In this document: positions 1 to 7,537 of the stretch, piece after piece
Layout of the letters: each line of letters opens with the position of its first letter
Position numbering within the stretch: position 1 is the stretch's first letter
NCBI RefSeq assembly: GCF_031178445.1
Contig: NZ_JAPSIY010000003.1
Span: 1-64,000 of the forward strand
DNA length: 64,000 bases
Direction of reading: 5' to 3'
DNA from: Microbacterium sp.
Lineage (GTDB): Bacteria > Actinomycetota > Actinomycetes > Actinomycetales > Microbacteriaceae
Notes under the pieces: generated by a model
Seen by the model: only the letters and a program-made list of their open reading frames with translations
Databases searched by the model: none
What the model was told of the DNA's origin: nothing
Position numbers and translations under genes: made by a program

Positions 1-127
1 CACCGGCCCAGCCCCAGCCGTCGCCGTGCAGGCGTGCCAGGGTGAGAAGGCTCTCGATGCCGCTCGGGCCCAATTCGCCACCGGCGGTGGACTGATCGGG
101 AGAGACGAAAGCGAACAGGCGGCACAT
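1..127 (-). CDS. Class II glutamine amidotransferase, N-terminal fragment
   Basis: Only the first 42 codons are inside the window; the gene runs off the left edge. Translation from the ATG at 127 begins MCRLFAFVSP and continues to HGDGWGWAG. An N-terminal Met-Cys, with Cys2 as the nucleophile exposed after Met removal, followed by Arg-Leu-Phe, and a later His-Gly-Asp-Gly-Trp-Gly block, are the hallmarks of Ntn-type class II glutamine amidotransferases of the YafJ/EgtC type. Those enzymes release ammonia from glutamine. The substrate of this one cannot be told from the fragment. It diverges from the phosphoribosyltransferase gene, with the 114 bp between them serving both promoters. Confidence 0.8.
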   Translation of the reverse strand, partial: MCRLFAFVSPDQSTAGGELGPSGIESLLTLARLHGDGWGWAG

Positions 128-241
128 GGTTTGATGACCTCGGGAGATTGCGGACTGACAGGCATCGCTTCGGGTGATGCCTCTCGTTCGTTTCTACCGC
201 ATCGTCACGGTAAGCGGGTCGTGATGGGCGAGAATGAACAG

Positions 242-751
242 ATGACGGATGCGGCGCTCGAGCGCGAGACTCTCACCTGGGACGGCTTCGGGGATGCGAC
301 GCGTGAACTCGCGCGCACCATTCTGGACAGCGGCTTCGTGCCGGAGGTGGTCGTCGCGATCGCTCGCGGCGGACTGCTTCCGGCGGGCGCCATCGCCTAC
401 GGGCTCGGCGCCAAGAACTGCGGCGCGATCAATGTCGAGTTCTACACCGGCATCGGCACCGTGCTCGATGCGCCCGAGGTACTGCCGCCGGAGCTGGACA
501 TGGCCTACCTCGACGGTCGCCGCGTGCTGCTCGTCGACGACGTGGCGGACTCAGGCCGCACCCTCGCCCTCGCCGTGCAGCTGCTGAACGACAAGGGCGC
601 CGACGTGCGATCGGTGACGATCTACACCAAGCCCACGACGATCATCCAGCCGGACTACGCCTGGAAGGACACCGATCTCTGGATCGACTTCCCGTGGTCG
701 TACAAGGGCACTGTCGTGGAGGAGGACCGGGGGCTTTCGCCTTCCGCGTGA
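242..751 (+). CDS. Phosphoribosyltransferase domain protein
   Basis: Predicted cytoplasmic protein of 169 aa of the type I phosphoribosyltransferase fold. The PRPP-binding signature VLLVDDVADSGRT lies near residue 100, preceded by an AIARGGLLPA block typical of the xanthine/hypoxanthine-guanine family. It probably transfers phosphoribose to, or releases it from, a purine-like base; the exact base is not visible in the sequence. The start at 242 (MTDAALER) is chosen because GGCGAG sits about 7 nt upstream. An in-frame ATG at 224 is an alternative, and the open frame continuing to 26 has no support. It ends 1 bp from the convergent ligase gene. Confidence 0.82.
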   Translation: MTDAALERETLTWDGFGDATRELARTILDSGFVPEVVVAIARGGLLPAGAIAYGLGAKNCGAINVEFYTGIGTVLDAPEVLPPELDMAYLDGRRVLLVDDVADSGRTLALAVQLLNDKGADVRSVTIYTKPTTIIQPDYAWKDTDLWIDFPWSYKGTVVEEDRGLSPSA

Positions 752-752
752 C

Positions 753-2276
753 TCATCCGCGCAGCAGCGCGCGCAGGGTCTGAATGGTGTCGGCATCCGC
801 CGGTGTCTTGTCGAGCCGGTACGCCTTCACGCGGGCGAAGCGCAGTGCGATCCCGCCCGGGTACCGGGGCGAACGCTGCACGCCGTCGATCGCGATCTCG
901 ACGACGAACTCGGGTCGCAGGAACACGGCCTGCGCCGTGCGGTGCGTCTCGACCGCCGGGAAGCGCTCGGTCTGCCACCGGAGCAGCTCGTCGGTGAGGC
1001 CTTTGAACGTCTTGCCCACCATGACGAAACCGCCGGGCTCTACGAATTCCCCTTCGGGGTCGTGCGCGCCGAGATGCAGGTTCGACAGCCAGCCCCGGCG
1101 GCGCCCAGACCCCCATTCGGCCGCGAGCACGACGAGGTCGTAGGTCAGCACGGGCTTGACCTTGACCCAGGATTTCCCGCGCCGTCCCGCCGTGTACGGC
1201 GAGTCGATCGCCTTCACGACCACGCCCTCGTGACCGGCCGCAAGCGCTTCGCGCGACAGCTGTTCGGCCGCATCGGGATCGTCGGTCACGACCCCTGGCA
1301 TGCGCCACTCGCCGACCACCCGCTCCAGTTCGGTCAGACGCACCGACAGCGGCTCGTCGATCAGGTCGCGGCCGTCGACGCGCAGCAGATCGAAGAACCA
1401 GGGCCTGAGCAGCAGCTCGCGCGAGACGTCGGCGCCGAAGCGCGACATGGTCTGCTGGAAAGGACGCGGACCGCCGTCCTCGTCGAGTGCCAGCGTCTCG
1501 CCGTCGAGGATCAGCTCCTGCGCCGGCAGGGATCGCACGATCTCGACGATCTCGGGCACCCGATGCGTGATGTCGGCGAGACTGCGGGTGTATACGCTGA
1601 CCTCGTCGCCGTCGCGATGAACCTGGATGCGTGCTCCGTCGAGCTTGTATTCGACGGAGGCGCTGCCCGTCGACTCGAGCGCCGCTGCCGGCGTCGCCGC
1701 GGTCGAGGCCAGCATCGGCAGGACGGGCCGGCCGACGGCGAGCCCGACGGCGTCGAGGTCCTCGCCGGTTCCGGTGAGAGCGATCAGGGCGGTCTCCCCG
1801 AGGTCGCCAGACAGCATCGCCGCGCGGCGGACCGACGCCGCCGGCCTGCCCGAGGCGCGAGCGACGCCGTCGAGCAGTACGCCGGCGAGGGCGCCGGTAC
1901 GCAGCTCGCCCAGCATCGCACGGGCGAGGAAGTCCCACTCGGTCGCTGTGGAGCGCTCCGCCAGGTCGGCGAGCAGGTCGTGCCTGGCAGCCGCGGACCC
2001 CGAGCCGGACGCAGCGGCGAGAGCATCCAGGCCGCGATCGACATCTCCGATCGTCAGACTCGGGGCACTCGCGTGCTCGACCGTGAGACCGGCGATCGTG
2101 CGCCATCCGACGCCCAGCCGTCCCTGCCTCGGTGAAGCCTGCAGCAGACCCACGAGAGTCGCGATCTCATGCGGCTCGGCTCTCGTCAGCAGGCGTGCGA
2201 GCGCTTCGATCTTGGCGAGCCGCGACGACGTGGCGGCGACATCGTCGGCGGTGGCGACGACCTCCGAGAGCATCAT
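753..2276 (-). CDS. ligB: ATP-dependent DNA ligase (LigB type)
   Basis: Seals DNA nicks by ATP-dependent adenylation of an active-site lysine. At 507 aa it has the same length as mycobacterial LigB, a non-essential accessory ligase. The N-terminal about 200 residues form the alpha-helical DNA-binding domain. The adenylation motif EYKLDGARI puts the nucleophile at Lys211, and SWVKVKP further on is motif V. The rest is the OB-fold domain. The start at 2276 (MMLSEVV) follows a weak GAG. A longer open frame upstream is arginine-rich and non-conserved in character, so it was dropped. It is not next to Ku or LigD-like genes here, so a role in end joining is not implied. Confidence 0.9.
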   Translation of the reverse strand: MMLSEVVATADDVAATSSRLAKIEALARLLTRAEPHEIATLVGLLQASPRQGRLGVGWRTIAGLTVEHASAPSLTIGDVDRGLDALAAASGSGSAAARHDLLADLAERSTATEWDFLARAMLGELRTGALAGVLLDGVARASGRPAASVRRAAMLSGDLGETALIALTGTGEDLDAVGLAVGRPVLPMLASTAATPAAALESTGSASVEYKLDGARIQVHRDGDEVSVYTRSLADITHRVPEIVEIVRSLPAQELILDGETLALDEDGGPRPFQQTMSRFGADVSRELLLRPWFFDLLRVDGRDLIDEPLSVRLTELERVVGEWRMPGVVTDDPDAAEQLSREALAAGHEGVVVKAIDSPYTAGRRGKSWVKVKPVLTYDLVVLAAEWGSGRRRGWLSNLHLGAHDPEGEFVEPGGFVMVGKTFKGLTDELLRWQTERFPAVETHRTAQAVFLRPEFVVEIAIDGVQRSPRYPGGIALRFARVKAYRLDKTPADADTIQTLRALLRG

Positions 2277-2412
2277 CCCGGCATTCTCGCACCGGATTCC
2301 GACATCCGGGTGCTGCCCACCCGGGCGGCACCCGCGGTCCACGCGATCGCGCAGGGGAGACCTCCGTGACGGCGCGATCACGAAGGCTCCCCTGCGGGCG
2401 GGACCGCGGATC

Positions 2413-3165
2413 TCAGCCGTTGGCGACCCGCCAGTCGTGGAACGTCTGCGTCGAGAGCGTCGCACCGGGACCGGGCAGCAGCTCGCGCCGCTCGAGACGA
2501 GCGCCGAAGTAGGTGCCCAGCGGGTCGGCCGTGACTTCGCGGTCGTCGTCGCGCAGCCTGAGCTCCCGCTTCGCCATCTCCTGCAGTGAGAACACCTCGG
2601 GCCCGGCGAACTCGCCCACGCCGTTGACCGGATCGCCGAGTGCGGTTGCGACGACGGCCGCGGCGACGTCGTCGGCCGCCATCGGCTGGAACAGCGCGTC
2701 CGCCACCCTGGTCACGCCCTCTCGCGTTGCCTCCTCGATGATGCTGCGGACGAACTCGTAGAACTGGGTGGCGTGCACGAACGAATAGGCGCGACCTGAC
2801 TCGACGACCAGTCGCTCCTGGGCCGCTTTCGCACGGAAGTAGCCTCCCTCGCTACGAGCGAGCCTGTCGGTGCCGACCACGGACAGCACGACGTGATGCG
2901 AGACGCCCGCGGCGGCGCCGTACGTCAGCAGGTTCAGTGTCGAGGTGTAGAAGAACTCCTCAGCGCCGGCCTCATCGAAGTACGACGAGTTCGAGACGTC
3001 GATGAGCGTCTGCGCGCCGTCGAGGGCAGCCTCCAACCCGTCGGCGGTGAACGAATCGACTCCGGTCGCCCGTGCGGCGGCCATCGCGTCGTGTCCGAGC
3101 CCGCGCAGCCGCGTGACGACCCGTGCCCCGATCAGGCCGGTGCCGCCGACCACGACGATCCTCAT
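2413..3165 (-). CDS. NAD(P)-binding epimerase/NmrA-like protein, second paralogue
   Basis: Atypical short-chain dehydrogenase/epimerase-like protein of 250 aa. The dinucleotide-binding motif is at the N-terminus (VVVGGTGLIGARVV), and a Rossmann fold covers the whole chain. It is a clear paralogue of the gene immediately upstream: both share DVSNS, VHATQF, the AAxDVA segment and a GPEVF motif. The start at 3165 overlaps the upstream stop in ATGA, so the two are translated as a unit. Substrate is unknown. Context is informative: ECF41 sigma factors are typically found beside carboxymuconolactone decarboxylases, oxidoreductases or epimerases that they activate, and this pair fits that epimerase role. 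Confidence 0.85.
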   Translation of the reverse strand: MRIVVVGGTGLIGARVVTRLRGLGHDAMAAARATGVDSFTADGLEAALDGAQTLIDVSNSSYFDEAGAEEFFYTSTLNLLTYGAAAGVSHHVVLSVVGTDRLARSEGGYFRAKAAQERLVVESGRAYSFVHATQFYEFVRSIIEEATREGVTRVADALFQPMAADDVAAAVVATALGDPVNGVGEFAGPEVFSLQEMAKRELRLRDDDREVTADPLGTYFGARLERRELLPGPGATLSTQTFHDWRVANG

Positions 3166-3926
3166 GCGTGCTTCGCCGGGCTGTTCTCGGGCAGCCATTC
3201 GGCCAGCGTCGTGGAGAAGATCTGCGCACCATCGACCGGAAGAAGCGTGCGCTCGTCGATGTGCGCGCCGAAGTACTGAGCATCCGGATCGCGGACGACC
3301 ACGCGCGAGTCGCCTCGGAACTCGAGCCCGCGGCGGATGAACTCGTCCATGGTGAACACCTCAGGGCCGGCGATCTCGATGCCGCCGTTCATCGGGGCGC
3401 CGGCCGCAGTCCGCGCCACGGCGGTGGCTACGTCCTCTGCCGCGATCGGCTGGATCAGCGCGCCGGGCAGGCGCACCTCGCCGTCGGTGTCGACGGTCTG
3501 CGCGATGCTTCCGATGAACTCGAAGAACTGCGTCGCGTGCACGAAAGAGTAGGGCGTTCCGGATGCCTCGATCAACTGCTCCTGCGCTCGTTTGGCGTGG
3601 AAGTAGTCGATGTTCTGCGGGCGGTCGGTGCCGACGATGGTCAGCGCGACGTGATGGCCCACGCCTGCTCGCTTCCCGGCCCCCAGCAGATTGCGGGTCG
3701 ACGCGGTGAAGAAGTCGAGCACCGCCTGCTTCTCGAACGAGGGCGAGTTGGAGACGTCGACGACCACGTCGGCGCCGGACAGCGCGGCATCGAGACCTTC
3801 TCCGGTGACGGAGTTCACGCCGGTGCCCGGGGATGCTGCGACGGCTTCGTGGCCACGCGCGGCGAGTTTCGCGACCACCTTCGAGCCGATGAGGCCTGTG
3901 CCTCCGATGACGACGATCTTTGCCAT
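3162..3926 (-). CDS. NAD(P)-binding epimerase/NmrA-like protein, first paralogue
   Basis: 254 aa, with an N-terminal IVVIGGTGLIGSKVV glycine-rich loop. It is an atypical SDR of the NmrA/YesF-like type. The usual YxxxK pair is not obvious: a YFHAKRAQE segment near residue 110 supplies a Tyr and a Lys, but not in the canonical spacing to a catalytic Ser, so enzyme activity is not certain. The start at 3926 has a strong GGAAGGAA ribosome binding site. The promoter motif TGTCACA-N16-GGTC lies 46 to 72 nt upstream, the same motif that precedes the sigma factor gene, so this pair is probably the direct target operon of that sigma factor. Confidence 0.87.
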   Translation of the reverse strand: MAKIVVIGGTGLIGSKVVAKLAARGHEAVAASPGTGVNSVTGEGLDAALSGADVVVDVSNSPSFEKQAVLDFFTASTRNLLGAGKRAGVGHHVALTIVGTDRPQNIDYFHAKRAQEQLIEASGTPYSFVHATQFFEFIGSIAQTVDTDGEVRLPGALIQPIAAEDVATAVARTAAGAPMNGGIEIAGPEVFTMDEFIRRGLEFRGDSRVVVRDPDAQYFGAHIDERTLLPVDGAQIFSTTLAEWLPENSPAKHA

Positions 3927-3971
3927 TGCGGTTCCTTCCTTCGTGGGCGGAGTGGATGCTCCACCAGGAAT

Positions 3972-3998
3972 GACCGGAGGCGCCCCGTGGATGTGACA
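3972..3998 (-). promoter_or_regulatory. Putative ECF41-dependent promoter of the epimerase pair
   Basis: Read on the minus strand, TGTCACA (3998-3992), then exactly 16 nt, then GGTC (3975-3972). The published ECF41 consensus, as I recall it, is TGTCACA-N16-CGTC, so only the first base of the -10 element differs. The identical pair with identical spacing precedes the sigma gene at 5397-5371. The expected transcript start would leave a leader of roughly 35 to 40 nt before the ATG at 3926. Confidence 0.78.
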
Positions 3999-4005
3999 GC
4001 GACGG

Positions 4006-4341
4006 TCAGCCGCGATTCCAGTGCCGCAGCTTATGCGGGTTGCTGACGATCCAGACGGTGCGCACCAGACCAGTCGTCACCTCGGCATTGATGGCGGCTA
4101 TGACCCTGGCGTCCCGGATGACGGCGAGTCCGGTGGTGCCGTTCATGGCAGTGCGCTTCAGCGATATCTCGGGTGGCATCAGCTCGCAGAGGGCCCTGGC
4201 GACCGGATCGCGGCCTTCGCATGAGGTGCCGTCGATGGGTCCCGTGCCACCGCTGTCGATGACGAGCGTCACGTCCGCGTGCAGCAGGGCTCGGACGGCA
4301 TCCTGCTGTGCGCCGGCGATCGCGACGGCGAGTCGCTTCAT
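4006..4341 (-). CDS. Free-standing SnoaL-like (NTF2-fold) protein related to the ECF41 C-terminal domain
   Basis: 111 aa with no sigma-2 or sigma-4 region. It resembles the C-terminal extension of the neighbouring sigma factor: the opening RLAVAIAGAQQDAVRALL matches the RLLAAFLSAARRGDAADLEKL stretch there, VTLVIDSGG matches VVSYSDGNG, and both end in a [NS]P-x-KL motif (NPHKL at 101-105 here, SPQKL in the sigma factor). The start at 4341 has GAGGGCGAG just upstream; an ATG at 4371 is a weaker option. It lies 62 nt behind the sigma gene and probably shares its transcript. It could bind the same ligand or partner as the sigma factor's regulatory domain, but that is inference. Confidence 0.75.
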   Translation of the reverse strand: MKRLAVAIAGAQQDAVRALLHADVTLVIDSGGTGPIDGTSCEGRDPVARALCELMPPEISLKRTAMNGTTGLAVIRDARVIAAINAEVTTGLVRTVWIVSNPHKLRHWNRG

Positions 4342-4403
4342 CGTCTCGCCCTCGTGGTCCGTCGACAACATCCGCCGCGGGCGCGGGGGACGGGCTGTGC
4401 CGC

Positions 4404-5300
4404 TCACGCGCCGTCCGCGGCGACGTGACCGAGCTTCTGCGGGCTCATCACCCAGAGCAGCCGGGTGATGCCGTCTCGCGACGCCGTAAGGGTCACCATC
4501 GTCGTGATCGTGTCGTTCTCGATCAGAGCGACACCGGGCTGGCCGTTCACCTCGACCCATTCGATCGATTTCCCCGTCCAGAAATGGTGCGCGAACGCGG
4601 CGATGAACTTCGCGACACGTGTCCGACCGACGACGGGGATGCGTGCCGCGAGTTTCACGCCGTTGCCGTCGGAGTAGCTGACGACGTCGTCGGCGAACAG
4701 TTTCTCGAGATCGGCGGCGTCGCCTCTGCGCGCGGCGGAGAGGAAGGCCGCAAGCAGTCGCCGCTGCGCCGATGGCTCGACATCGGAGTGACGCTCCGAT
4801 GAGATGTGCGTACGGGCCCGGCTCACGAGCTGGCGTGCGCTGACGACGCTCGTAGAGATGATCTCCGCGATCCGGGCATACGGATAGTCGAAGGCTTCGC
4901 GCAGGATGTAGGCGGCCCGCTCGTTGGGCGTCAGCTTCTCGAGTGTCAGCAGGATCGCGAACTGCAGCGCCTCGGCCCGCTCGGCACCGAGCGCGGGATC
5001 GTCGTCGGTGTTCACCGGTTCGGGTAGCCATGGGCCGATGTAGGTTTCGCGCCGGGTGTGCGCGGAGCGCAGAGAGTTGATGGCCAGCCTGGTGGCGACC
5101 GTGGTGAGGAACGCCGCAGGGTCCCTGACCGCGGCGCGGTCGGTGCCCTGCCATCGAAGCCAGGTGTCCTGCACGACGTCCTCTGCGTCGGTCACGGTGC
5201 CGAGCATCCGATACGCGATACCGAAGAGTCGCCGGCGCTGCGCGCCGAACACGGCGAGGGCGTCGTCGAGAGCATGCGCAGTTCGATCGTCGGCCGTCAT
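4404..5300 (-). CDS. ECF41-family RNA polymerase sigma factor with SnoaL-like C-terminal domain
   Basis: 298 aa. Region sigma-2 covers about residues 20 to 85 (LFGIAYRMLG, DAEDVVQDTWLRW), the linker carries WLPEP at 91-95, region sigma-4 covers about 115 to 165 (LTPNERAAYILRE), and the last 115 residues form a SnoaL-like domain ending in SPQKL (286-290). WLPEP and an NPDKL-like C-terminal motif define ECF41, whose C-terminal domain regulates the sigma factor in cis instead of a separate anti-sigma. The start at 5300 has GGAAGAGG upstream. Its own promoter region holds TGTCACA-N16-GGTC, suggesting autoregulation. SigJ-like annotation would also be possible; the WLPEP motif favours ECF41. Confidence 0.9.
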   Translation of the reverse strand: MTADDRTAHALDDALAVFGAQRRRLFGIAYRMLGTVTDAEDVVQDTWLRWQGTDRAAVRDPAAFLTTVATRLAINSLRSAHTRRETYIGPWLPEPVNTDDDPALGAERAEALQFAILLTLEKLTPNERAAYILREAFDYPYARIAEIISTSVVSARQLVSRARTHISSERHSDVEPSAQRRLLAAFLSAARRGDAADLEKLFADDVVSYSDGNGVKLAARIPVVGRTRVAKFIAAFAHHFWTGKSIEWVEVNGQPGVALIENDTITTMVTLTASRDGITRLLWVMSPQKLGHVAADGA

Positions 5301-5370
5301 CGTCAACCTCTTCCATCGCGGGGACCTGGCGTGCGCCTCCATTCGGAGTCGCACGGTTCCCCGCTTATCT

Positions 5371-5397
5371 GACCGTACGGCACTCGTTTCTGTGACA
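5371..5397 (-). promoter_or_regulatory. Putative ECF41-dependent autoregulatory promoter
   Basis: On the minus strand TGTCACA (5397-5391), 16 nt, GGTC (5374-5371), upstream of the sigma gene start at 5300. Sequence and spacing are identical to the motif before the epimerase pair (3998-3972). The intervening 16 bases differ between the two sites, so this is a conserved signal and not a copied segment. Confidence 0.75.
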
Positions 5398-5462
5398 TGC
5401 GGTCGTCGAAGGCGGAGGCGGCTCGCGCTGACCAGAGCAGATCGACGTGCGCGACCCGGCGA

Positions 5463-6233
5463 TCAGCGGCCGCGGAACCCCGGTCTGCGCTTCTCCTGGA
5501 AGGCGGCGAAGCCCTCGCGATAGTCCTCCGTGTCGCACAGCGCGGCCTGCGCGGCGTTCTCGATCTCGACCGCTTCCCACAGCGCCAGACGCTCGTCGCG
5601 GATGCGGCGCACCAGCTGCTTGCTCGCGAGGAACGCCCTGGTGGCACCGCCGGCGGTTGCTGCGGCGGCATCCTGCGTCGCCTGTACGACCTCCTCGTCG
5701 GGGAACACCCGCGAGAACAGTCCCGCCGTCACAGCCTCGGCGCCCGACATCAGCCGACCGGTGTAGATCAGGTCGAGTGTCTTGTGGTGGCCGAGACGGT
5801 CGAGGAAGAGGGCGTGCCCTCCTGAATCCAGTGTCGCGCCGAGCGCGGCGAAGGGAGATCCGATCTTGGCCGTCTCGGCGACGTACACCACGTCCGTGGC
5901 GATGAGCAGACCGAGTCCGACGCCGAGACAGGCGCCGTGCGCCACCGCGAACGTGGGCGCGGGGAACTCCGACATGCGCTTGAGGAGAGGAGTGACGATG
6001 CCGCCCAGATAGCCGATGACGTCGTCGTTGCGCGGATCGACGGCGGAGATGTCGCGCCCGGCGCAGAACGCGCGCCCCTCACCGCGCAGCACGAGGGCGC
6101 GCACACCCGCGCGCTCCGCCTCGTCGTACGCGGCATCCAGCCCGTGCAACGCCTGCTCGTCGAGCGCGTTGAGCCTGTCCGGCGCATTGAGGGTGATGTG
6201 GGCGACGTCGCCGGTGTATGCGATGTCGATCAT
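5463..6233 (-). CDS. paaG: Crotonase-family protein, probable PaaG isomerase
   Basis: 256 aa crotonase fold. The oxyanion-hole region FCAGRD is present, but both hydratase glutamates are absent: the equivalents fall in GVGLGLL and SPFAALGAT. Instead an aspartate occurs in TLDSGG, matching the IPDCGG aspartate of PaaG isomerases. The predicted role is conversion of ring-1,2-epoxyphenylacetyl-CoA to oxepin-CoA, directly after the PaaABCDE epoxidase encoded upstream. The start at 6233 has GAAGGAG 6 nt before it. A 137-nt gap separates it from paaE, so it is probably, but not certainly, in the same operon. Generic enoyl-CoA hydratase annotation would be less consistent with the missing residues. 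Confidence 0.8.
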   Translation of the reverse strand: MIDIAYTGDVAHITLNAPDRLNALDEQALHGLDAAYDEAERAGVRALVLRGEGRAFCAGRDISAVDPRNDDVIGYLGGIVTPLLKRMSEFPAPTFAVAHGACLGVGLGLLIATDVVYVAETAKIGSPFAALGATLDSGGHALFLDRLGHHKTLDLIYTGRLMSGAEAVTAGLFSRVFPDEEVVQATQDAAAATAGGATRAFLASKQLVRRIRDERLALWEAVEIENAAQAALCDTEDYREGFAAFQEKRRPGFRGR

Positions 6234-6370
6234 GAATGCTCCTTCGGCTGCGACCGCGGCTGCCGCGGCGACGGGTGGCGGGAGAAGTGCACGGACGGCC
6301 GGAGAAAACGGGCCCGGCTTGCCGCCGCCCGGCCGATCTCCAGCCATCTGTATGGTGACACAGCAGCGCC

Positions 6371-7537
6371 TCACACGTCGTAGTCGACGACGATCCGGTC
6401 ACTGGTGGGGTGGGACTGGCAGGTGAGCACGTAGCCCCGCTCGATCTCGTCGGGCTCGAGGGCGTAGTTCTCGGTCATCGTGACGCTGCCCTCGATCACG
6501 CGGGCTCGGCAGGTGCCGCACACGCCTCCCGAGCAGGCGAACGGGGCATCCGGGCGCACGCGAAGCGCCGCGTTCAGCACCGACTCGTGCGCGTCTACCG
6601 GGCTCTCGACGGTCGACGAGACGCCGTCCAGGCTGATCTCGATGCGGTACGCCTTCTCGCCCTTGTGGACCTCGACCGGGCGCGGGCCCCGCTCGGCCGG
6701 TGCGTCACCGGTGGTGAACAGCTCGAAGCGCACGTGCTCGCGGGGTACGCCGAGGTCGGCCAGAACCTCGCGGCACAGGTCGACGAGAGCGAACGGTCCG
6801 CACAGGAACCACTCGTCGACGCTCGTCGGCAGGATCAGCGTGTCGAGGATCGTGCGCAGCCGCTGCTCATCGATGCGCCCCGACAGCACCGGTGCGGTCC
6901 TCTGTTCGCGGGAGAGCACGTGATGCAGCACGAGACGGGTCGGGTAGCGGTCCTTGAGCTCGGCGAGCTCCTCGAGGAACATCACATCGCCGGTCGACTT
7001 GTTCGTGTACAGCAGGGTGAAGCGAGTGGTGGCGGATGCCTCCAGCAGATGGTGAGCGAGTGACATCAGCGGGGTGATGCCCGAGCCCGCGGCGATGCCC
7101 ACTACGTGAGCTCCGTCGAGCTCGGCGAGATCCGACGTGAAGGTTCCCTGCGGGCTCATGACGTCGATCTCGAAGCCGGGGGTGAGCTCGGTCTGCGCCC
7201 AGGTCGAGAACAGGCCGCCCTCGTCGCGCTTGACGGCGACGCTCAGGCTCGTGCCACCCGAGGTCGCGGGCGCGGGCGGACGGCACAGCGAGTAGGAGCG
7301 CCGCACTTCTGCGCCCTCGAGGTGCACGCGCAGCGCGACGTACTGGCCTGGCTTGTAGTCATAGGCGTGCGCGAGTTCTGCCGGCACCGAGAAACTCACC
7401 TCGATCGCGTCATCGGTGAGCGGGCGCACCTCGGAGACGGTGAGGGTGTGGAAACGAGCCCGGTGGCGCGAACCCGCGGGCGCCGTCTCGAGCGGCTCGG
7501 GTACGGGCGCGGCATCCGGGATACGGAAAAGCGACAT
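6371..7537 (-). CDS. paaE: PaaE, reductase of phenylacetyl-CoA epoxidase
   Basis: 388 aa oxidoreductase that passes electrons from NAD(P)H to the di-iron PaaA subunit. The N-terminal half is a ferredoxin-reductase module with FAD-binding RRSYSLCRP and NAD-binding GIAAGSGITPLMS. The C-terminal about 90 residues form a plant-type 2Fe-2S domain with CSGGVCGTC and a final Cys in LTCQSHP. The start at 7537 overlaps the paaD stop by one base (TGATG). It is the last gene of the tightly overlapping paaABCDE set. Confidence 0.95.
   Translation of the reverse strand: MSLFRIPDAAPVPEPLETAPAGSRHRARFHTLTVSEVRPLTDDAIEVSFSVPAELAHAYDYKPGQYVALRVHLEGAEVRRSYSLCRPPAPATSGGTSLSVAVKRDEGGLFSTWAQTELTPGFEIDVMSPQGTFTSDLAELDGAHVVGIAAGSGITPLMSLAHHLLEASATTRFTLLYTNKSTGDVMFLEELAELKDRYPTRLVLHHVLSREQRTAPVLSGRIDEQRLRTILDTLILPTSVDEWFLCGPFALVDLCREVLADLGVPREHVRFELFTTGDAPAERGPRPVEVHKGEKAYRIEISLDGVSSTVESPVDAHESVLNAALRVRPDAPFACSGGVCGTCRARVIEGSVTMTENYALEPDEIERGYVLTCQSHPTSDRIVVDYDV

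Noticed and set aside
4342..5316. Upstream extension of the SnoaL-like gene through the sigma gene
   Set aside because: The extension is an arginine-rich shadow of the sigma factor. The sigma frame has all its motifs, and GAGGGCGAG marks the internal start at 4341.
6350..6362. GGTGACACA as another ECF41 -35 element
   Set aside because: It reads TGTGTCACC on the minus strand, not TGTCACA, and no GGTC or CGTC lies 16 nt further on.
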